A program made the translations under genes and the position numbers. From Hydractinia symbiolongicarpus (Eukaryota > Cnidaria > Hydrozoa > Anthoathecata > Hydractiniidae), in the NCBI RefSeq assembly GCF_029227915.1, contig NC_079884.1, positions 3,222,001 through 3,286,000 on the forward strand: a DNA stretch of 64,000 nt, read 5' to 3'. Numbering within the stretch: the stretch's first letter is position 1; each line of letters begins with the position of its first letter. Positions 63,305-64,000 of the stretch are shown in pieces. Below the pieces are notes generated by a model, which made no database searches, had not been told where the DNA came from, and saw nothing but the letters and a program-made list of their open reading frames with translations.

Positions 63305-64000
63305 TAAATGTGATAAATGAGCCAATTGGTGTCCAAAGAATAACATTCTCTTTAATTTGACATGATTGCTGGAATTCAGCGATTACATTAGGCTCTGTGG
63401 TAGCGCTTTATTTAAAGATTTAGATAACAAAGTCTTTCCTTGCTGTGTGACCAATCCTGGCCGTTAGCACGCGCTGAATAAATAGGAACAGTTCCAAAGA
63501 CTGCATTTCGTTTGAGTTACAACGGTTCTGTCTTATATTCGTACCAACATGTATTTAGCGATAGTATTCGGAGATTACTAGGCTGCATCGCTTTTAACAG
63601 TGAAACGCTTGATTGTGGGACTTAATTGAACTGATTTTGGACTTTGACCTTGTGAATGTGATAAATGAGCCAGTTTGACTACAAGAAATAACATTTTTCT
63701 TAATTTGACATGATTGCTGGAACTCAGCGATTACACTGCGGACTGTGGTAGCGCTTTATTAAAAATTAAGATAAACAAGTCATTTTTTACTGTGGGACCA
63801 ATCCTAGCCGTTAGCTCGCGCTGAAGAAATAGAGACAGTTTCAAATAATAAATTTCCTTGACTTTCTAACGGTGTCAATCCGTTTAAGTTACAACGGTCG
63901 CGTTACATATTCGTACCAACATGTGTTTAGTGATTTTCTTCTGATATTACTAAGTTGTATTGCTTTTAACAGTGAAATGATTGACTGTGGGAATTAATAG
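63305..64000. repeat. Start of diverged block, macro-copy 2 (m170-m171, partial)
   Basis: m170 and the partial m171 match m114 and m115 (GGTGTCCAAAGAATAAC, AACGGTTCTGTC, CTGCGGACTGTGG, CGGTCGCGTTAC). m170 is only 348 bp. At about 63509/63510 it has lost 25 bp, reading CTGCATTTCGTTTGAG where m114 has the usual TTGACTTTCTAGCGG stretch between. The window ends 348 bases into m171. Confidence 0.88.

Larger units (their letters stand above)
1..64000. repeat. 373-bp satellite DNA array, 171 head-to-tail monomers
   Basis: The whole window is one tandem repeat. Anchor starts fall at 1, 374, 747, 1120, 1493, 1865, 2238 and so on to 63653, with nearly every interval 371-374 bp. All monomers have the same orientation, and I found no unrelated sequence between them. 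Neighbouring monomers differ at many positions, while monomers several units apart are often nearly identical, which is the mark of higher-order repeat organisation. The sequence is A+T-rich by eye. Long arrays of this kind are typical of eukaryotic centromeric, pericentromeric or subtelomeric heterochromatin; which of these applies cannot be read from the sequence. I do not recognise the family. Most monomers hold an EcoRI site (GAATTC), so an EcoRI digest should give a 373-bp ladder. Confidence 0.98.
43991..64000. repeat. Macro-duplication, copy 2 (open at window end)
   Basis: Copy 2 begins inside m118 at about 43,985-44,005, where the diverged monomer changes to the CTATCGGGGCC / ACAATGGTTGCG form of m52. 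It follows copy 1 through all blocks: m119-m128 match m53-m62, m131-m137 match m70-m76, m138-m144 match m82-m88, m157-m164 match m99-m106 and m166-m171 match m110-m115. At the window end it is only two monomers into the diverged terminal block, so it continues beyond. It is about 3.8 kb shorter than copy 1 over the matched span. Confidence 0.88.

Noticed and set aside
1-64000. CENP-B box
   Set aside because: I looked for the mammalian TTCG....A..CGGG core pattern. The conserved monomer segments do not match it, so no CENP-B site is claimed.
1-64000. CRISPR array
   Set aside because: Regular repetition is present, but the repeating unit is 373 bp with no short constant repeat separating unique spacers, and there are no cas genes. 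It is a satellite.
1-64000. Identification as a named insect or plant satellite of 360-380 bp
   Set aside because: Several known satellites have similar length, but I do not recognise this sequence and length alone does not identify it. A search against a repeat database would be needed.

Overview
The whole 64,000-base window is one uninterrupted, head-to-tail satellite DNA array. Its basic unit is 373 bp. Using a recurring TAAATGTGATA-type anchor I placed 171 monomer starts, from position 1 to position 63653; the last monomer runs off the window end. Nearly all spacings are 371-374 bp. The exceptions are five 432-bp monomers sharing a 59-bp internal duplication, one 353-bp monomer and one 348-bp monomer with small deletions. 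I see no gene, RNA gene, transposon, CRISPR array, inverted monomer or non-satellite interruption. This layout points to eukaryotic constitutive heterochromatin (centromeric, pericentromeric or subtelomeric). I do not recognise the repeat family and cannot name the organism.

Layout (m = monomer number). Positions 1-5220 (m1-m14) mix monomer variants without a clear longer period. About 5370-7310 has a 3-monomer period (1,119 bp). About 7540-11095 has a 4-monomer period (about 1,492 bp). From 10068 an 11-monomer segment is repeated starting at 14171. Within and after it, an 8-monomer unit (m31-m38) appears three times, at 11187-14170, 15289-17879 and 18253-20862.

From about 19,210 to the window end the array is two tandem copies of a macro-unit: copy 1 about 19,210-43,990 (about 24.8 kb) and copy 2 about 43,991 to past 64,000. 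Marker monomers occur in the same order in both. Each copy has its own later rearrangements. Copy 1 has a 2,670-bp duplication near 20.5-25.8 kb, an 1,865-bp duplication near 27.2-30.8 kb and additional trimer units near 32-34.8 kb. Copy 2 has a 746-bp duplication near 47.2-48.7 kb and an amplified 5-monomer unit at 54.0-57.7 kb. Both copies end in a homogenised single-monomer run followed by a block of diverged monomers.

Nothing here looks like a gene system. The interest lies in nested higher-order repeats at several scales, mosaic monomers that record unequal exchange, a partial clustering of structural breakpoints at monomer offset about 204-230, and a conserved box just downstream. Short minus-strand reading frames of 68-69 codons occur in nine monomers but are by-products of the repeat. 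All similarities were judged by reading, without computed alignments, so block edges are approximate unless tied to a monomer start.
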